Numbered from the stretch's first letter, positions 16,869 through 25,945 are shown. The stretch: 64,000 nucleotides of DNA from Hymenobacter rubidus (GCF_016734815.1 NZ_JAERQF010000022.1:1-64000); one strand, 5' to 3'. Numbers and translations: made by a program. Notes: generated from the letters alone by a model not told the origin.

Positions 16869-17714
16869 TTAAAAGTGGTAGCCCAGGTTGAAGTTGCCCA
16901 CCAGCAGCAGCGAGGTGCCGGCAATGTCATCGGTTTTCAGGTTCATGCGGCGGTCATCCAGCACATTGGTTTTCCACCCAATGCCGGCGTCGGCGGCCAG
17001 CACGAAATGCTTGCCCAGTTGGTAGCGTAGCCCGTTGTTGAAGTAGCAGGCATAGCGCTCCGCGATGGCCCGTCTGTTGCGGAAGGACAGGCTAAAAAGT
17101 AAAAAATCGTCGGGGCCTTCGCTGTAGTCGTAGCGGAAGCGCCCGTAGTGCACCGCCGGACCGAGAAAATAGCGGACCCGCGCCGGCGGACCCACGTAGA
17201 AATTGACTTCCAGCCCTGTGCTGAAGGACTTATTCATGGGGTAAATGGCCGACTGGTTCAAGAGCGGAGACTGGTTGCGCCCGTACTTGAGAGAAAAGGG
17301 CAATTTCACGCCTACCTGGTTGTTTGGGCCGAACAGCCGCTCGTAGGTCAGGGTAGCATTGTCAAAAATCAGGTCCATATACCGTACGGCCACGATGTTT
17401 CGGCCAGGGTTCGCGGTCCAGTCGATGGGGGCTTTTTCCGTGATGTCTTTTTTGGTAGCCGGCCAGGGGATTACCAGCCGCAGGGCACCGCCCTGGTAGT
17501 CGAGCCCGAAGCCGGAGTCGGTGGAGCTGGCTGGGGCGTTTGAGGTTTGCTGCGCCGCCAGGGGCCGGTAAGTAAGCGAGCCGCCTTGCAACTCCAGTGC
17601 CTGTGTGTCGCGCGGGGCTTGGGCCAGCGCTACGGCGGGCAGGCCCAGCCCAAGCAACAGCGTGCGGCCCAAGGCCCAGGCGGCGGAGAAGCGAAGGAGC
17701 GGGAAGTGTGCCAT
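16869..17714 (-). CDS. Outer-membrane beta-barrel protein, paralogue 1
   Basis: A 281-residue protein with a signal peptide (cleavage probably after ALAQA) and the C-terminal barrel signal NLGYHF. It shares GRNIVAVRYMDLIFDNATLTYERL, the segment FSTGLEVNFYV and the RYFLGPAVHYGRFRY block with the next gene, confirming paralogy. The region between signal and barrel differs, so the two may have specialised. It is the first gene of the barrel-barrel-lipoprotein-radical SAM operon. A candidate -7 box lies at 17838-17845, and an XRE-like regulator is divergent. Confidence 0.75.
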   Translation of the reverse strand: MAHFPLLRFSAAWALGRTLLLGLGLPAVALAQAPRDTQALELQGGSLTYRPLAAQQTSNAPASSTDSGFGLDYQGGALRLVIPWPATKKDITEKAPIDWTANPGRNIVAVRYMDLIFDNATLTYERLFGPNNQVGVKLPFSLKYGRNQSPLLNQSAIYPMNKSFSTGLEVNFYVGPPARVRYFLGPAVHYGRFRYDYSEGPDDFLLFSLSFRNRRAIAERYACYFNNGLRYQLGKHFVLAADAGIGWKTNVLDDRRMNLKTDDIAGTSLLLVGNFNLGYHF

Positions 17715-18036
17715 GCGTTCGGTTTGTTACATGAATTCTTCTTACTTGCGGCCTGGATGCGAACCCGGTAGCACCACCAGCGACCGTAGGCACTAACCCT
17801 GCCCCGCCACCGGAGTAATCTGCTAATTGGTACATAGCAAAATTAAAATGTACTATTGCGTTTTTCTAATGGGTTTTTGAACACTGAAAAGGTTCGGGCG
17901 CAGTAGCTGCGGGCCAAAGCCCCGGCAGCCCAGGGGCGAAGCAACTTCTGCGTAAGCCGGGCCCGCCCGCCGCTGCCGCCCGCAGTTTTCCCCAAAACCT
18001 GCGAGCGAGTTTGCACCATTCACCAAAAAATCATTT
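17715..18036. other. Divergent intergenic region, 322 bp
   Basis: This gap separates the barrel operon from the XRE-like regulator. It contains an AT-rich core (17826-17890) with the -7 box at 17838-17845 on the minus strand. I found no full TAnnTTTG box for the regulator and no ORF or repeat in the rest. Confidence 0.5.
17838..17845 (-). promoter_or_regulatory. Candidate -7 box of the barrel-lipoprotein-radical SAM operon
   Basis: Minus strand reads TAATTTTG, a full TAnnTTTG match, about 120 nt upstream of the first barrel gene in an AT-rich patch. No convincing -33 element was found. Confidence 0.4.
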
Positions 18037-19044
18037 ATGGACGCCACCGCCACGCAGCACCTTTTTTTCCAGCACCTGAAAAGCCTGCTGCCGCCCCACA
18101 AGGCCCTGGTCGATGAGGTGGCCGACCTGCTGAACATCAGCAACGACAGCGCCTACCGCCGCATTCGGGGCGAAAAGCCCCTTGGCCTCGACGAGCTACA
18201 CCGGTTGGCGGCGCACTTCCAAGTATCGCTCGACCAGCTCCTCAACCTGTCCAGCGATGCCCTGCTCTTCACAGGCCGGCCGCAGCCCTACGCCAGCAGC
18301 ACGTTGGAGGGCTGGCTGGCCAACTTGGAGCGCCAGCTGGAACTTATGAACAGCTTCAGCCCCCGCCACGTCTACTTCCTCAACAAAGACATTCCGCTCT
18401 TCTACCACTTCCAAATCCCGGAACTAGCCGAGTTTAAGCTGTTTTTCTGGATGAAATCCATCCTGCGCACCGACGAGCTGAAGAGCACCAAGTTCCGCTT
18501 CGGCGACGTGTACGATGCCCCGCGCCGGGCCGCCTGCCAGCGCATTGCCACCCTGTATGCGCAGCTGCCCACCACCGAAATATGGAACGTGGAAACCCTG
18601 AACAGCGCCCTGCGCCAAATCGATTTCTACCGCGAAGCCGGCTTTTTTGCGACCCCCGGCGATGCCCACGTGCTGTACCGGAAAGTGAACGAGCTGATTG
18701 ACAACATTGAATTTCAGGCCGAAGCCGGCGTGAAATGCGTGCTGCAACAGCCCACCGCCGAACCGTCGGCCTACCGCCTGTTTGTGAACGAATTCATTCT
18801 GGGCGACAATACCTTCCTGGCCGAGCTGGCCGGCCGCCGCCTCACCTACCTCAACCACGGCGTGCTCTACTTTGTGGGCACCCGCGACGAAGGCTTCAAC
18901 GACTTCATGTTTGCCCACCTGCAAAACCTGCTGCAAAAGTCCACCCTCATCAGCGGCGTGGGCGAAAAGGAGCGCAGCAGGTTCTTCAATGCACTGCGGG
19001 CCGAGGTAGCCCAAAGGCTTAGCGGGGCAGGTGCCGTGGGCTAA
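18037..19044 (+). CDS. XRE-like helix-turn-helix regulator
   Basis: A 335-residue protein. Residues 20-70 form a helix-turn-helix of the XRE type (ADLLNISNDSAYRRIRGEKPLGLDELHRLAAHFQVSLDQLL). The remaining 260 residues are not a domain I can name; they are mostly helical with aromatic patches (RHVYFLNKDIPLFYHF, ELAEFKLFFWMKSIL) and may be a sensor or dimerisation part. It is divergent from the barrel operon and so is its likely regulator (inference). Start at ATG 18037 gives a compact N-terminus before the HTH. Confidence 0.8.
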   Translation: MDATATQHLFFQHLKSLLPPHKALVDEVADLLNISNDSAYRRIRGEKPLGLDELHRLAAHFQVSLDQLLNLSSDALLFTGRPQPYASSTLEGWLANLERQLELMNSFSPRHVYFLNKDIPLFYHFQIPELAEFKLFFWMKSILRTDELKSTKFRFGDVYDAPRRAACQRIATLYAQLPTTEIWNVETLNSALRQIDFYREAGFFATPGDAHVLYRKVNELIDNIEFQAEAGVKCVLQQPTAEPSAYRLFVNEFILGDNTFLAELAGRRLTYLNHGVLYFVGTRDEGFNDFMFAHLQNLLQKSTLISGVGEKERSRFFNALRAEVAQRLSGAGAVG

Positions 19045-19135
19045 TTCCTGCCCCATCGGGCCCGGCGGTGCAACGTTTAGTGCCCGCCGGTGTACTTGCC
19101 CGCAACGGGTATTTCTGGCTTTTTCCTTGTTGCCA

Positions 19136-19972
19136 ATGCGCTTCTCCTTCTTGCTATTCCTGTTGCTTCACGCCGCCGCTGCCTGGGCCCTGAAGCCCAG
19201 CCGCGTGTGGGTGGCCACCCCCGACACGCTGGGCCTGCGCTACCAAACCACCACCCTTACCACCCCCGACCATGCGCAGCTGGCCGGCTGGCTAGTGGAG
19301 CCCGCCGCCAACGTGCCCGACCAGCACACCACCCTGGTGATGGCCTACGGCGACATGAACAACATGTCGTACTTCCTCTACCAGGCCCAGGCGCTGAGCA
19401 AAGGCGGCTACCGCGTGTACCTGTTCGACTACCGCGGCTTTGGCCACAGCAGCGACTTTGCCATTGAGCGGCAGCGGCTGTATTACGCCGAATTCACCAC
19501 CGACCTGCGCACCGTGCTGGCCGATGCCCGGCGGCGCTACCCGCACAACCGCACGGGCATTATTGGCTTCTCGATGGGCACCATCATGGGCTCCGAAGTA
19601 GCGGCCACGGGCGGCTGCGACTTCCTGATTGCCGAAGGCTACGTGGCGAATCCGCAACGCCTGGTGGCTGAGCAATGGCAGCGCTACCAGAAGACCGTGA
19701 CCTTGCCCACCGAAGCGGCAGAATACGCCTTGGTAGCGCGGCGCGTAAACTGTCCGTGGCTGCTGGTGGGCGGTATGGCCGATAAAAACACCCCGCTGGC
19801 TGATTCGGTGGTGGTAGCACGGCTGGCGCGTCGTCGCCAGCGCCGGCAGGTGCTGTGCTTTGAGGGCGGCCACCAGGAAGGTTTTTACCGACTAACCGAA
19901 GCGGAATACGGGGATAAATACGTGCGGGAAGTGACGCGCTTTCTGACTGCCCGGCGAGGGGGAAACGGCTAA
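19136..19972 (+). CDS. Exported alpha/beta-hydrolase
   Basis: A 278-residue protein with a signal peptide (MRFSFLLFLLLHAAAAW). The nucleophile elbow is GFSMGT with Ser146, the acid is probably the Asp in GMADKNTP, and the His is in GGHQEGFY. The strand segment YLFDYRGFGHSSD is typical of this fold. I moved the start from the upstream frame limit (19031, overlapping the regulator) to ATG 19136, where the signal peptide begins. Substrate is unknown; an esterase or peptidase role is possible. The gene overlaps the convergent nuclease gene by 4 bp. Confidence 0.8.
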   Translation: MRFSFLLFLLLHAAAAWALKPSRVWVATPDTLGLRYQTTTLTTPDHAQLAGWLVEPAANVPDQHTTLVMAYGDMNNMSYFLYQAQALSKGGYRVYLFDYRGFGHSSDFAIERQRLYYAEFTTDLRTVLADARRRYPHNRTGIIGFSMGTIMGSEVAATGGCDFLIAEGYVANPQRLVAEQWQRYQKTVTLPTEAAEYALVARRVNCPWLLVGGMADKNTPLADSVVVARLARRRQRRQVLCFEGGHQEGFYRLTEAEYGDKYVREVTRFLTARRGGNG

Positions 19973-21417
19973 TTGGCCCGGCCGCTGTCCACCAGCTTTT
20001 GGAGGCGGGCCTGTGCGTCGCGCGGCAGGGCGCTGAGCAGGTCGAGGCCGGTGGCGGCTTCTATCTTATCGACGGAGGTGAGGTATTGTTTCCAGTCGGG
20101 GCTGATGCCGTTGTCGTTGGGCGTGTCCACGGCTAGCACGCGCACGCCGGGGTCGGTGGCAATACGCTGGAGGTCGTTGGTGCCATCGGGCAAAATCACC
20201 ATCACTTTCCAGATGCGGGCGGGTACGGTGACACGGCCTTGGTCGAGGGTTTGGGCGAAGCCATTGGCGCCGGTACCGCCCCGTCCGTAGCTGCCCATGA
20301 TGACGTAGATTTCCTGGCCGCGCTGAATTTGGGAGCGGCCGTATTCTTCGAGGTGAGCCCAGGTCTGCTGGTTGTTGTGTGGCGCTTGGGGCACCATGTT
20401 GGTCATCAGGAAGGTGTTAGCATTGGCATCGAGGTCGGCAGTGCGGTCGCCGCTGGGGCAGTTGTGGCCCTTGTCGAAGCCGGAGCGGGCGTAGCTGGCC
20501 GGCGTCACCTGGTAGAACTGCCGGGGCAGGGCCGCGTCGGGGCGGAAGTTGTTCTGGCGGGGCGCCTGACCCAGGTCGGCTTTGTCGATGTGCCAGCTCA
20601 CCCAGGTCGGAATGCCGCGTGTGGCGTTGTAGCCAATCGTGAATTCGGGATGGACAAGCAGGTAGTTGCCGGCATTGGCCGGGTCGGAAGTCGCACCGCT
20701 GGGGTTGCCCAACGCCAAGTTCGCGTCGTTGGGGTCCTGCGCCACGCCGGTTCCGGTGCCCGTGGCCGGCTGCTGGGCGGGCGTGGTTTGCGCTGGCTGC
20801 GGCTGGTTGCGGTTCTCGAAGTAGCCGCCCGTTACGCCGGTAGTGGTAGCCGCAGCGGCGCCGGCAGCGGTTTCCAGCATAATGTCATCGATATCGAGCC
20901 GGTTTTTATCGCCGCTGGTTTTTCGAATTTCCAGGCGCACGGGCTCGTTGGCCACGCCCGCAAAAACGTGGGGCGTCAGCTTAGGCCCGCTGGTGGTGAT
21001 GGGCGAACCCGTGCGGGCGTAGGTACGGCCGCCGTCGCGGCTCAGCCACAACTCCCAGGTGCTGGGCCCGTCCTGGCCGTAAGCGGCGGCCGAAATAGTG
21101 ATGCGACGCACCCCAGCTGCCGCGTCAAATCGCATGGCAATGCGGCCCAGGTTACGCAGGCGGGCGGCGTGGGCGCCGTTGGCATGGTCTTGGGGGCTGC
21201 TGCCGATGAGGGCATCCTGAAAGTGCCAGGGACCGGTGGCCAGCGGCTCATCGGCTTCCTCGTAAGCGCCTTTCGAGCCCGCTTCGAAGGTTTCGGGAAA
21301 GGGACTGGCCAGCGGGACCTGGGCCTTGGAAACAGTGGGCGCTTTTGATTCGGTGGATTGCTGCGAGCAGGCGAGCAGGCCAAAAGCGGCAAGCGTGAGG
21401 TAAGCGGAAGCGTGCAT
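19969..21417 (-). CDS. Lipoprotein DNA/RNA non-specific endonuclease (NucA type)
   Basis: A 482-residue nuclease anchored by a lipobox (LLAC, Cys17). Residues 40-185 form a beta-rich domain of unknown role; residues 185-245 are an Ala/Gln/Pro-rich linker. Residues 250-470 form the beta-beta-alpha metal nuclease with the motif D-K-G-H (His318) instead of the usual D-R-G-H, then TNMVPQAPHNNQQTWAHLEE, which holds the metal-binding Asn and the conserved Glu. The enzyme should degrade DNA and RNA at the cell surface, perhaps for nutrient use. A NuiA-like inhibitor domain is encoded at 12184-13023. Confidence 0.9.
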   Translation of the reverse strand: MHASAYLTLAAFGLLACSQQSTESKAPTVSKAQVPLASPFPETFEAGSKGAYEEADEPLATGPWHFQDALIGSSPQDHANGAHAARLRNLGRIAMRFDAAAGVRRITISAAAYGQDGPSTWELWLSRDGGRTYARTGSPITTSGPKLTPHVFAGVANEPVRLEIRKTSGDKNRLDIDDIMLETAAGAAAATTTGVTGGYFENRNQPQPAQTTPAQQPATGTGTGVAQDPNDANLALGNPSGATSDPANAGNYLLVHPEFTIGYNATRGIPTWVSWHIDKADLGQAPRQNNFRPDAALPRQFYQVTPASYARSGFDKGHNCPSGDRTADLDANANTFLMTNMVPQAPHNNQQTWAHLEEYGRSQIQRGQEIYVIMGSYGRGGTGANGFAQTLDQGRVTVPARIWKVMVILPDGTNDLQRIATDPGVRVLAVDTPNDNGISPDWKQYLTSVDKIEAATGLDLLSALPRDAQARLQKLVDSGRAN

Positions 21418-21531
21418 GGGGGCGAAGATATGGCTTCAGGAGTCGGATGCTGATGGGTGATTTTTAAATGCTGCTTTCTGCTTAGCTTAGCCGGCACATT
21501 CTCATTCCTAACCCTTCATTCTGCTTCGTTT

Positions 21532-22257
21532 ATGGAAGAAAATAAATTAACATCCACGCCCAGGCCGGTCTACATCTCGGCCGAAGAAGCGGCGCAGGTT
21601 CAGGCCAACTTTTTCACGCAGGTCTACGGGTGGATGACGGCTGGCCTGGGCCTTACGGGCGGCATTGCCATGTTTGCTTCGTCTTCGCCGGCCCTGCTGC
21701 AGTTTGTGTTCGGCACGCCCTTCGTTTTTGTAGGTCTTATTATTGCCGAGTTGCTGCTGGTCGGTTTCTTGTCGGCTCGCATCTTTGACTGGAGCCTCCG
21801 CAAGGTTCAAGCGGCTTTTGTGGGCTATTCCATCCTCAACGGCGTGACGCTGAGTTGCGTGTTTTTGGTTTACACCTCGTCGTCGATTGCTTCCACTTTT
21901 TTCGTTTCGGCCGCCACATTCGGTGTCATGAGCTTGTTCGGCTATTTCACCAAAGCTGACCTCTCGGGCTGGGGCAAAATGCTGAGCATGGCCCTGATTG
22001 GCCTGGTGCTCACCATGGTGGTGAACATGTTCCTTCGCAACTCCATGGTGGAGACCATCGCCTCTTTCATTGGAGTGCTACTTTTTGTAGCCCTCATTGC
22101 CTACGACACCCAGAAGCTAAAGGCCGTGGCGCTGCTGGGCGTCACCGAAGGCGAGGAAGTGAGCAACAAAACCTCCATCATGGGTGCACTGACGCTGTAC
22201 CTGGATTTTGTCAACCTGTTCCTGTTTCTGTTGCGCATTTTTGGCCGTCGTCGGTAG
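21532..22257 (+). CDS. Bax inhibitor-1/YccA family membrane protein
   Basis: A 241-residue protein with seven predicted membrane segments from about residue 30 to the end. The family features are VYGWMTAGLGLTGG in the first helix and IAYDTQKLK with LYLDFVNLFLFLLRIFG at the end. Family members are thought to act as pH- or calcium-sensitive channels or as modulators of FtsH; the role in this organism is unknown. Start at ATG 21532 (MEENKLTS) because the 25 codons before it are not conserved. It ends before a strong bidirectional terminator. Confidence 0.92.
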   Translation: MEENKLTSTPRPVYISAEEAAQVQANFFTQVYGWMTAGLGLTGGIAMFASSSPALLQFVFGTPFVFVGLIIAELLLVGFLSARIFDWSLRKVQAAFVGYSILNGVTLSCVFLVYTSSSIASTFFVSAATFGVMSLFGYFTKADLSGWGKMLSMALIGLVLTMVVNMFLRNSMVETIASFIGVLLFVALIAYDTQKLKAVALLGVTEGEEVSNKTSIMGALTLYLDFVNLFLFLLRIFGRRR

Positions 22258-22276
22258 GCTCACCGCACTTTCTTCT

Positions 22277-22321
22277 AAAACAACAAGGCCCGTTGGAGTT
22301 TCCAACGGGCCTTGTTGTTTT
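22277..22321. terminator. Bidirectional intrinsic terminator
   Basis: Positions 22277-22297 and 22301-22321 form a perfect 21-bp stem with a 3-nt loop. The ends are A-rich and T-rich, so each strand has a U-tract. It lies between the convergent BI-1 and aldo/keto reductase genes. Confidence 0.9.
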
Positions 22322-22335
22322 GTTGTCCATCCACC

Positions 22336-23358
22336 CTATGCCTGCCGGTCGGTGCCCGTCATGCTCAGCATCCAGCCGGGATACTCCTGGGCGAGCTTGC
22401 TCACCTCGTCCAGCTGTTTTAGCTCTTCGGGGGTGAGCCGCACGTCCACCGCTTTGAGGTTGTCCTCAAGCTGGTCCATCTTTTTGGCGCCGATGATGAC
22501 GGTGCTCACTACGGGCTGGTGCAGCAGCCAAGCCAGGGCCAGGGCCGCCACCGTCGTGCCCTTGGCTTCGGCCATTGGGCGCAGCTTGTCGATGATATCG
22601 AAGGCCAGGTCCTTGTTCACGGGCGGAAAATCAAAGCCGCCGCTGCGACGGCCTTCGCCGGCGGGGTTCTCGCGGGTGTACTTGCCGGAGAGGAAGCCGC
22701 CGGCCAGGGGGCTCCACACCATTAGGCCGAGTTGCTGGTCTAGCAACAAGGGCACCAGCTCGCGCTCCAGGTCGCGCCCTGCAAGGGTGTAGTAGGCCTG
22801 CAGGCTCTGGTACCGCTCCAGGTGCTGGTGCTCCGAGATGCCAAGGGCCTTCATCAGTTGCCAGGCGGCCAGGTTGCTGGCCCCGATGTAGCGCACCTTG
22901 CCTTGGCGCACGAGGTCGTCGAGGGCGCGCAGGGTTTCGTCGAAGGGCGTGAGCGGGTCGTAGGAGTGGGTTTGGTACAGGTCGATGTAATCGGTTTTGA
23001 GGCGCTTGAGGCTGCCTTCTACCTGGGCCATGATGTGCTGGCGCGTGAGGCCGGCGTCGTTGGGGCCGTCGCCCATCTTGCCACGCACTTTGGTAGCCAG
23101 AATGAGCGAGTCGCGCCGCAAGCCCAGGTTTTGAATGGCCTGGCCGGTAATTTCTTCCGACTGGCCTTCGGTATAAATGTTGGCCGTGTCGATGAAGTTG
23201 ATGCCGGCTTCTACCGCGCGCTTCACCAAGGCGTCGGCCCCGGCCTGGTCGACCCCATTAATGGCGGCAAATCGGCCGCCCACGGAGCCGAAGGTCATGG
23301 TGCCGAGGCAGAGCTCGGAAACTTTGAGGCCGGTGCGGCCCAGGAGGTTGTATTTCAT
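22336..23358 (-). CDS. Aldo/keto reductase
   Basis: A 340-residue NADPH-dependent carbonyl reductase of the YajO/YghZ-like group. The barrel shows the tetrad: Asp in FIDTANIYTEG with its Tyr, Lys in ILATKVRGKMG, and His in LYQTHSYD. The cofactor region near the C-terminus reads STVIIGAKKMDQLEDNL. Start at MKYNLLGRTGLKVSELCLG (23358), the conserved N-terminus. No operon partner: a terminator lies downstream and an esterase gene of the same strand lies 85 nt upstream. Physiological substrate is unknown. Confidence 0.9.
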   Translation of the reverse strand: MKYNLLGRTGLKVSELCLGTMTFGSVGGRFAAINGVDQAGADALVKRAVEAGINFIDTANIYTEGQSEEITGQAIQNLGLRRDSLILATKVRGKMGDGPNDAGLTRQHIMAQVEGSLKRLKTDYIDLYQTHSYDPLTPFDETLRALDDLVRQGKVRYIGASNLAAWQLMKALGISEHQHLERYQSLQAYYTLAGRDLERELVPLLLDQQLGLMVWSPLAGGFLSGKYTRENPAGEGRRSGGFDFPPVNKDLAFDIIDKLRPMAEAKGTTVAALALAWLLHQPVVSTVIIGAKKMDQLEDNLKAVDVRLTPEELKQLDEVSKLAQEYPGWMLSMTGTDRQA

Positions 23359-23443
23359 GAGAGGCGTTTTGGAAAGGGTGCGGGATGAAACCGCCACGTC
23401 CCTCAATTGTTGATGCCTTCCCCGCAATTTTAGCCCCGCCGGC

Positions 23444-24316
23444 TTATAGCACGGCTACACCGTTGGCCTTCAGCACCTGAACAAAGAATAAGACCTGGTA
23501 GGGCAGCGCCGATTGCCAATAGGCCCAGGTGTGGGCGCCGGGGCGCTCGGTGAAGTCGTGCGGCGTGTGGTTGTACACCAGCCGGCGGTGCATCTCGCGG
23601 TTGATTTCGATAAGGCCATCGTCCACGCCGCAGTCCAAAATGAGCGGCAGGCCGTTGCGGTGCATCTGGTCAATCATATTCACCACCGAGTTGGCGCTGA
23701 AAAACGCGGGGTTTTCGGCTTCGGACCCGAGGATGGGCAGCAGGTTTTTGTTGCGCCAGGCCACTTCGTCGGGCGTGAAATTGCGATTGGCGCTGCTCAG
23801 CTCCAGGGCGCCGCTCATGCTGCCGGCGGCGCCGTACAAATCCGGGTGGCGCGCCGAGAGGTACATAGCGCCAAAGCCGCCCATGGAGAGGCCCGTAATG
23901 AAGCGGCCCTTGCGGTCGCGCACGGTGCGGTAAGCCTGGTCAATGGCCGGAATAACTTCCTTTGTGAGGTAGGTCTCAAACTGGCTGTCGGCCTTCACCG
24001 GGCTGTCGAGGTAGAAGCTGAAGGTTTCGCCTTCGGGGTTCACAATTATCAGGTTGTACTGGTCGGCCATACGGTGAAGGAGCTGCTTATCGGGAGTTTT
24101 ATTAAGCCAATCGGAAAAGTGGCCGTAGGCGCCGTGCAGTAGGTAGAGCACGGGGTAATTGGCCTTCTTATTCTTGGCATAAGAGGCTGGTAGCACCACG
24201 GCGGCGCGGTAAGTTTTCTGCATCGCCGCGCTAGGAATGTTCAGCGTGTCGACGCGTGCGGCGTGGGCTGCTGTGGTGGTGAGAAGAAGTAGGGTGAGGA
24301 GGAGCAGGGGGCGCAT
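23444..24316 (-). CDS. Exported esterase (esterase D/feruloyl-esterase-like)
   Basis: A 290-residue alpha/beta-hydrolase with a signal peptide (cleavage probably after TTTAAHAA). Nucleophile Ser144 is in GLSMGGFGA, the acid Asp is in DCGVDDGLIE and the His in RPGAHTWAYW. The LYLLHGAYGHFSDW block is the oxyanion region of the putative-esterase family that includes feruloyl esterases and S-formylglutathione hydrolase. Because it is exported, an extracellular ester substrate is more likely than formylglutathione. It is flanked by hairpin A copy 3 upstream. Confidence 0.85.
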   Translation of the reverse strand: MRPLLLLTLLLLTTTAAHAARVDTLNIPSAAMQKTYRAAVVLPASYAKNKKANYPVLYLLHGAYGHFSDWLNKTPDKQLLHRMADQYNLIIVNPEGETFSFYLDSPVKADSQFETYLTKEVIPAIDQAYRTVRDRKGRFITGLSMGGFGAMYLSARHPDLYGAAGSMSGALELSSANRNFTPDEVAWRNKNLLPILGSEAENPAFFSANSVVNMIDQMHRNGLPLILDCGVDDGLIEINREMHRRLVYNHTPHDFTERPGAHTWAYWQSALPYQVLFFVQVLKANGVAVL

Positions 24317-24341
24317 GACATGATGTTATGGAATGAATAAT

Positions 24342-24456
24342 AGAAGAACGTCATGCTGAGCGAAGTCGAAGCAGCTCTACCGCAATAGCAAATCCTGTTG
24401 ATTGGATTAGTTGAACGGTAGAGATGCTTCGACTTCGCTCAGCATGACGTTCTTCT
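24342..24456. repeat. Hairpin repeat family A, copy 3
   Basis: Arms 24342-24382 and 24416-24456 match over 41 bp with one mismatch; the loop is 33 nt. The arm core is gctgagcgaagtcgaagca, different from copies 1 and 2. It separates the esterase and aspartase genes. Confidence 0.85.
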
Positions 24457-24484
24457 TTTAATTTAAAGCTAAGCAGGCACTTCC

Positions 24485-25891
24485 TTACCGCATAAATACT
24501 GGCCGAATCAGGTTCTCGAACGTGAAAATCTCGTCCCATTTTTCCTGCGTCAAAAGTCCGCGCTCGGTCACGGCAATGTCGTGCACCGATTTGCCGGTTT
24601 TCAGCGCCTCCTTGGCAATTTCCGCCGAGGCCTCGTAGCCGATAACCGGGTTGAGCTGGGTGACGATGCCGATGCTGTTGCGCACCAAGCTTTCGGCGTG
24701 GGCCTTGTTGGCCGTGATGCCGATGACGCACTTGTCGCGTAGGGTGCGGCAAGCGTTGGTCATGTACGAAATGGACGTGAACAGCGCGAAGCTGATAACC
24801 GGCTCCATCACGTTGAGCTGGAGCTGGCCGGCCTCGGCCGCCATGGTCACCGTAAGGTCAGCCCCGATGACGTAGAAGGCCGTTTGATTCACCACTTCGG
24901 GCACCACCGGGTTCACCTTGCCGGGCATGATGCTGGAGCCCGGCTGCAGGGGCGGCAGGTTGATTTCGTTGATGCCCGTGCGCGGGCCGGAGGACAGCAG
25001 GCGCAGGTCGTTGCAAATTTTGCTGAGCTTCACAGCCGTGCGCTTCAGCACGCCGGAGAGCTGCACGTAGGCGCCCGTGTCATAAGTGGCCTCAAACAAG
25101 TCGCCGGCCAAGCTCAGGTTGAGGCCCGTGATTTGGCGCAGGTGCTCGGTCACCAATTCGGGGTAGCCGGTGGGGGCGTTGATGCGCGAGCCGATGGCGG
25201 TGGCGCCCATGTTGATTTCGTCAATCAGCCGGCGCGAGTCGTCGATGCGCAGCAGCTCCTCGCGCAGGTTGGTGGCGAAGGCGCGGAATTCGTCGCCCAT
25301 GCTCATGGGCACAGCATCCTGCAGCTGGGTACGGCCCATTTTGAGGATGTCGCGAAATTCCTCGGCTTTCTGAGCGAAGGCGTCGGCCAGCTCCACGAGG
25401 GTTTCGCGGTAGCCCACCAGCTTGTTGTTGAGGGCGATGCGGAAGGCGGTGGGGTAGGCGTCGTTGGTGCTTTGCGAGCAGTTGACGTGGTTGTTGGGGT
25501 GGCAATACTGGTACTCGCCCTTCTGGTGGCCCATCATTTCGAGGGCCACGTTGGCGATTACTTCGTTGGCGTTCATGTTCACCGACGTACCGGCGCCGCC
25601 CTGAATCATGTCGGTGAGAAACTGGTTGTCGAACTCGCCGGTGGCCACCCGGTCGCAGGCGGCCGCAATGGCATCGGCAATGTTGGCGGGCAGCACGCCC
25701 AGTTCTTTGTTGGCCAGGGCCGCGCCTTTTTTTACGTAAGCCAGCGCCTGCACAAACAAGGGCTCCGCTTTGATGGGAATGCCGGTGATGGCGAAATTTT
25801 CGAGTGCGCGCAGTGTCTGAATGCCGTAATAGGCGCTGTCGGGGAGGCTGCGTTCGCCAAGGAAATCGTGTTCGATGCGGGAGGAATTCAT
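24485..25891 (-). CDS. aspA: Aspartate ammonia-lyase
   Basis: Converts L-aspartate to fumarate and ammonia. The 468-residue protein shows the superfamily signature GSSIMPGKVNP (the flexible catalytic loop) and the aspartase-like blocks YYGIQTLRALENF, GGAGTSVNMNANEV, MGHQKGEYQYCHPNNHVN and GQLQLNVMEPVI, which correspond closely to E. coli AspA. This favours aspartase over fumarase. Start at 25891 (MNSSRIEHDFLGERSLP); the 43 extra codons upstream include repeat A sequence. A -7 box lies at 25946-25953. Confidence 0.93.
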   Translation of the reverse strand: MNSSRIEHDFLGERSLPDSAYYGIQTLRALENFAITGIPIKAEPLFVQALAYVKKGAALANKELGVLPANIADAIAAACDRVATGEFDNQFLTDMIQGGAGTSVNMNANEVIANVALEMMGHQKGEYQYCHPNNHVNCSQSTNDAYPTAFRIALNNKLVGYRETLVELADAFAQKAEEFRDILKMGRTQLQDAVPMSMGDEFRAFATNLREELLRIDDSRRLIDEINMGATAIGSRINAPTGYPELVTEHLRQITGLNLSLAGDLFEATYDTGAYVQLSGVLKRTAVKLSKICNDLRLLSSGPRTGINEINLPPLQPGSSIMPGKVNPVVPEVVNQTAFYVIGADLTVTMAAEAGQLQLNVMEPVISFALFTSISYMTNACRTLRDKCVIGITANKAHAESLVRNSIGIVTQLNPVIGYEASAEIAKEALKTGKSVHDIAVTERGLLTQEKWDEIFTFENLIRPVFMR

Positions 25892-25945
25892 GCGGGAATT
25901 TTGGGTGGGAGAAAGAGGCGTGTACGGAAAGGCCGAACGCCGGGA

